DNA from: Bolinopsis microptera
Taxonomy: Eukaryota > Ctenophora > Tentaculata > Lobata > Bolinopsidae
DNA: 64,000 nucleotides
Assembly: GCF_026151205.1 (NCBI RefSeq)
Contig: NC_087077.1
Span: 4,030,001 to 4,094,000 of the forward strand
Reading direction: 5' to 3'
A program made the position numbers and the translations under genes. The notes under the pieces were generated by a model, which was not told where the DNA came from, ran no database searches, and saw only the letters and a list, made by a program, of their open reading frames with translations. The number at the start of each line of letters is the position of its first letter. Within the stretch, counting starts at the first letter, position 1. Positions 59,751-64,000 of this stretch are shown here, in pieces.

Positions 59751-59888
59751 ATGTAATCCCTCAGCTGGCGCTTCGGGATTACATATTAACACAAAACTCG
59801 TGCGCTGCGCGCACTCGTATGTGTTTATCAGATCATCCCGCTAGCGCGGGATGATCTGTTATATAAACCCTTTGCGTGGCGGGTTTAT
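59751..59888. repeat. Four consecutive strong hairpins
   Basis: H1 59751-59784: stem ATGTAATCCC, 10 bp. H2 59788-59825: AACACA pairs with TGTGTT, with inner GTGCGC/GCGCAC. H3 59829-59858: perfect 13-bp stem CAGATCATCCCGC with a 4-nt loop. H4 59863-59888: ATAAACCC pairs with GGGTTTAT. All four are perfect or near perfect and adjoin one another, which chance would not give in sequence of this composition. Confidence 0.9.
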
Positions 59889-59909
59889 GTTATTACAAAG
59901 CCGTACCAA

Positions 59910-61158
59910 CACTACTAAATAGGGCAGCTAGCTCTATTAGATGGGGGTTTCGATATATCATAATGAAAATAAGAAATATAATAGTGATAAGAAATATGCA
60001 CATATTTGACACAAGTGCAGAGACAACGCATTAAATTGAATAAACTTACTATCGACATCTAGTAGCCATGTTCTGTAACAGAGGAGGGGTCTAACACAGC
60101 AACCTTTAACTACAGTCTGAAGTAGAGGAGGAGTAGAGGAGGAGTAGAGGAGAAGTAGATGAGGAGAACCTGGTACCTACCTAACAAAACGCTGTTAGTT
60201 GAGACTTTAAACCCAATTAGGTTTAATCGGGGTAAAAAGTGAAATAAATGTAATATAAGATGACCCGTGAGACCTGGCCGATTTACGCCCAAGCAACATG
60301 TGTTGTAATTAAGATAGCAATGTCTTGGGTTTATATATCTTTAGTAGCAGTATAATCACACACGACTTCTGTGATGTCTGCATTACGGAAGGCTTATTAA
60401 ACCTCTTTTACACTCTTGCCCGACTTGGGAGATCGCTAACCTAGATCAGTATGTCATAAAAATTCAAATACTAATTTCACCTTAATATTTTCCATTTCTT
60501 TCACATAACTTATATGCCATATTCCTGAATTCGATTAAAATTTTGCATACTCGAAGCCTGCGTGATACAAATTATCGTATTATGCCAATCGCAGTTTGCA
60601 TTGAGGGACAAACCTCAGACCTAAAATCAGAACAAGCTACACCAAAATACTACGTATAGTAGGTACTAATACTACTACTAGTACTACAGCATAATGAGTA
60701 GTTTGCTCACGGGAACCGCAACCAAAAACCTAGGGAAGTTCTAAGCGTACGCAATTAGGGAAAAGTTACACAACATCAAACATTAACAGCAAGATTATTG
60801 TTATCTGCTGCAACGACTATTATATCAGCGTTCCTCTGACGATGTTAACTCCATCAACCAATGAGAATTGTAAAGTGTTGAGTTTTAAATTTTACTGGTT
60901 GATTTATAGCTGATAGAATTAGGATTGCAGTATTCTGCAAAGCTGAGCTAATCAGATTACTGCACAAGCGCACAGGGTATCAGATTACCAACGGAACGCA
61001 AAGGTTACTGCTTACTCTTGTTCCTCAGTTTCGTGATCTAATACATGGATGGTTTGCAAGTGGGCCCACGAATCACGCACGCACGCACTTCATGCCCCAT
61101 GGGTGAAATGCGACCATCTAGTCAAATGGACGGTCATAAATGTATAGTTGATAGTATT
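59910..61158. other. Non-coding stretch
   Basis: No exon. A purine-rich repeat of about 15 bp (GTAGAGGAGGA) lies at about 60121-60163. Confidence 0.4.
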
Positions 61159-61317
61159 AGTTATTAAAGGGTGGTTCAAATATTACGTAATCACCTGTTG
61201 GCCAATTTTTAAACCCCTCCGTAATCAGTTATACACAATGTGTATTACTGATTACGGAGGGGGTTAAAAATTGGCCAACAGGTGATTACGTAATATGTGA
61301 ACCACCCTTTAATAACT
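61159..61317. mobile_element. Palindromic MITE of 159 bp
   Basis: Near-perfect inverted repeat: arms of about 78 bp begin AGTTATTAAAGGGTGGTTCA and meet at ATACACAATGTGTAT. Internal landmarks ATTACGTAATCACCTGTTGG and CCCCTCCGTAATCAGT are mirrored on the other side with only a few mismatches. This is a foldback-type miniature DNA transposon with no coding capacity. Confidence 0.9.
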
Positions 61318-61379
61318 ATTACACATATCCATAGGTATTGTGTTCAAATTAGTATTACACTAGCGTAATCATTTAGACA

Positions 61380-61464
61380 CCCCCTCTCGGCCCCTCAGTG
61401 ATTACGTAATATGATTACGTAATATTAATATGTGAACGACCCCTAATGACGCGCATTAGGGGTC
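61380..61464. mobile_element. Fragment related to the neighbouring MITE plus hairpin
   Basis: Reverse-complemented, 61393-61443 reads GGGGTCGTTCACATATTAAT followed by ATTACGTAATCA twice, echoing the GGGTGGTTCA...ATTACGTAATCA terminus of the 61159-61317 element. Its end overlaps an 11-bp perfect hairpin (GACCCCTAATG, loop ACGCG, CATTAGGGGTC; 61438-61464). It is probably one end of a second, related element. Confidence 0.6.
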
Positions 61465-61469
61465 ATCAG

Positions 61470-64000
61470 GGGTGTTTTTCTTCTTTATTAAACGTTGAAT
61501 TTTACGAAGGAGTAGCTTACTATCAACGTTTGGCCATTTCATATACCCAAATTCCAAACCCGGTAACTTATTCCCTACGATATTTTTACACTTCAGCAAA
61601 CAAAGGAGCTAGAGATCAGTATCATTACGGAATACGAACTGATGGTTTTAGAATATAGAGGTGCAAATAAATATAAATAAAATTACGATGGTGTGTACTG
61701 TGCGTTGAGAAACAAATAATAAAATGGAGACCACCAAGCAGGCAACATAACATATTTATTATTTAACATCGGAGATGGTTGTGATTGTTTTACTAACCAC
61801 TTGACGTCATTAATCCGTAATATTTCCCTGACATCTAATAATAGTACGATCCAACAATACCAGCATGAACATAATTTTTACAACCATTAGGTCAAAGAAA
61901 ATATTAATTAATCGCTCCGAACATCACAGAGGAAATACAAAAATAAACGTTAAAAAAACGATTGTAAGTATAAACCAAATGATATCTAGACAGTTTCCAT
62001 GAACAAAGGATCTGCGCCACTTAGCTCACAGGTTGCCAGGAGATCTCATTAATTTGATATCTCTCATCGTATCGTGATGAACATTACCCGGCTGTTTCAA
62101 GTGGAGCTCGACTGTGTGGCTAGTTTTTAATCCTCGTGACCTTGAGAAATAGTGAAGTGGTTCGCTCATTCTTAGCTCTTGGCCCTTAAAAGCTTAAACT
62201 GCAGCTTGAATATAACACTGTGCTTTCAGCAATACTCATAAGTATTTCCGTGGCTGTGGTTGCAATGCGCCTAGTCTACTGGAATGATTCTTCGGAATTT
62301 CGCTGGATTGTACAACTTTCGTCTTGGTAGATTCCAAACACAAGGAAATTTTCCTTTTGGTTGGTAATATACTCAATGATGGGAGTATAGTGTATTGGCT
62401 ATGCCCCGCTTACTAGTTTAGCTCTTTCTAGTCCCCTGCTACACGGCATGTAAACAGGGATTGGCTAGTTAGAGGCGGTCCGTGTGGGCCTTACACTGTA
62501 CTTTCAGCAATACTCATAACCATTTATAATCGTGGCTCATAATACATAAGAGAGTATTCCTAATCGGGAGTTACGAAAAATCAGAAAATGGTATGGATCT
62601 GTGATCGTTGAACAAAAGATAAAGGGACAGCCATCGTCAAAATCAAGTAATCATTCAATGAAATTGCAAAAGCAGAAGTGAACAACTTTGCGTCTTAGCA
62701 AATCTTATAAACATTTAAATTTAATGGTGGATACTCATACGTTAGATAATGGAGATTGAGAAAGAATGGGTGAAAATTCAAAGTGGCGACCGTTTAACGA
62801 ATTTACTAGCGTTACGTGTGATACGTCATGATATGATGCAATAATGTGGCAAGCCTGTGATTAAAACTGCTGTCGGACTTAATACTGAATCAAGATTGGT
62901 AGTTGTCAGAGACTCCGTTTTGATGCGGAATAGCATAATTTGCCTATGTGTTTTTTGTATTTTTATGTGTTATTTTGCAATAAAAACAGGAAGAATGCAG
63001 GATCGCATTATTTTTCCATACTAAAAAGGTGCTTCTGATAGCTGTCGGCACTGCAGAGATTAAAGAAAAATCTTTGGATGTAAATTTTAACAGGGTACGA
63101 GGATATGGTGAATCTTCATAGATCAAGCACACACGGTTCAAAAGTTCATAGAACCAGTTTGAACAGGATATGCAGAACACATTTTGTTACAAAAATAGAT
63201 ATACACACAAACAATAGAGCAAGCATAAAATATCTAATAATGTATACATCAGTGGCTGACTCAACTATAGTACTGTAAAATATATATAATATAGGAGCCT
63301 TGCTGCGTAGACCGAACTACTAAAACTGATTCCGGTTACCGCAGCAAATTACTATAGGTAAATACAAACTACTAAGTAACCATCGAACTATTACTGAAGC
63401 AAATTACTTCATTAGAACTTAGATAGAAGTTTAGTGCAGCTAAAGTATATTATATCCGAAACAATGAATAAAGATGATAACGAGATATGATCAAACTGAT
63501 GAGAAAAAGGGTTAGAGATACTGATCAATTTATCAGCTCTAACAAAACATCAGAAGTACTAACCGAAAACGGGGTACTCTTGATCTCACTCTTAATGAAT
63601 GATACTTCAAATTGCTATTCTGCAGAAATCATTTACGCCTTACGGTAGGACCATCATGAGTTATAACATAAAGTAATTATAAGTTAACGCATCAGTTCTA
63701 CGCAATTCAAGTTATTACACATGTTTGAGAGCAACCCTACGTGGCACTAATTTATTTTATTCGATTTAACGGACTCAGAAACATAAAATTAATACTTTTA
63801 AAGATAGGAATACCCCACGTACGATTTAACCCCATACGTACGAATTACGATTTATTACGAATACAGACTGGTTTTATTCATTCAGCAATTATTATACATG
63901 TGTTTATAGTGACTACCTACAGTTTGGTAGCTTCATTAGAAACATCATGACGGTGAATGGGAAAATCTTTAATTACAGTTGGATTAACTATTTTTATTTG
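61470..64000. other. Non-coding stretch at the right edge
   Basis: No recognisable exon. A duplicated phrase containing TTTCAGCAATACTCATAA occurs near 62223 and 62501. Nothing else stands out. Confidence 0.4.

Overview
The window is eukaryotic, almost certainly from an animal. It is AT-rich and gene-poor, with spliced genes that have consensus GT..AG introns, a non-LTR retrotransposon, many inverted-repeat DNA elements, long GA tracts and large minisatellite arrays. No bacterial operon, CRISPR array or phage structure is present. The PIM-like kinases and the PRPS-associated protein fit a metazoan; an early-branching animal is my guess, and the species cannot be fixed from the sequence alone.

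Layout. 1-30.7 kb is a gene desert: I find no recognisable exon, but there are large minisatellites (about 0.91-1.34, 4.65-4.82, 6.98-8.13, 11.77-12.78 and 16.36-16.99 kb), GA tracts and a 49-bp perfect-hairpin locus at 10.2 kb. 30.7-38 kb is a transposon district: a hAT-like short element, a 5'-truncated reverse-transcriptase LINE on the minus strand with a microsatellite tail, inverted and direct repeats, strong hairpins, and a plus-strand retrotransposon ORF1-like gene. 38.7-47.8 kb holds two near-identical intronless PIM-like kinase genes, tandemly duplicated with their 3' flanks, and between them a foldback element with TTAA ends nested in an older inverted repeat. 48.1-51.9 kb is an eight-exon minus-strand gene for a PRPP-synthetase-associated protein (PRPSAP), which I could assemble completely (366 aa). 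52-64 kb is again mostly non-coding: a 1.27-kb inverted-repeat element with internal repeats of its own end motif, a 270-bp GA tract, a probable small spliced minus-strand transcript at 57 kb, a Crypton-like recombinase fragment bordered by an inverted repeat and followed by four hairpins, and two short palindromic elements near 61 kb.

Most notable observation. In the PRPSAP gene three minisatellites lie exactly across splice junctions: the acceptor of exon 2 (12 units of 22 bp), the donor of exon 4 (14 copies, 31-bp period) and the acceptor of exon 5 (19 copies, mostly 42-bp period). Every unit copies the splice site together with flanking exon bases, so the fourth intron is over 90% tandem copies of its own two ends. 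The donor-side units place an acceptor-like CAG directly before GT, the arrangement of recursive-splice points. The acceptor-side units nearest exon 5 are 14 codons long and open in frame. I do not know a described system like this; transcript data would decide whether the duplicated sites are used.
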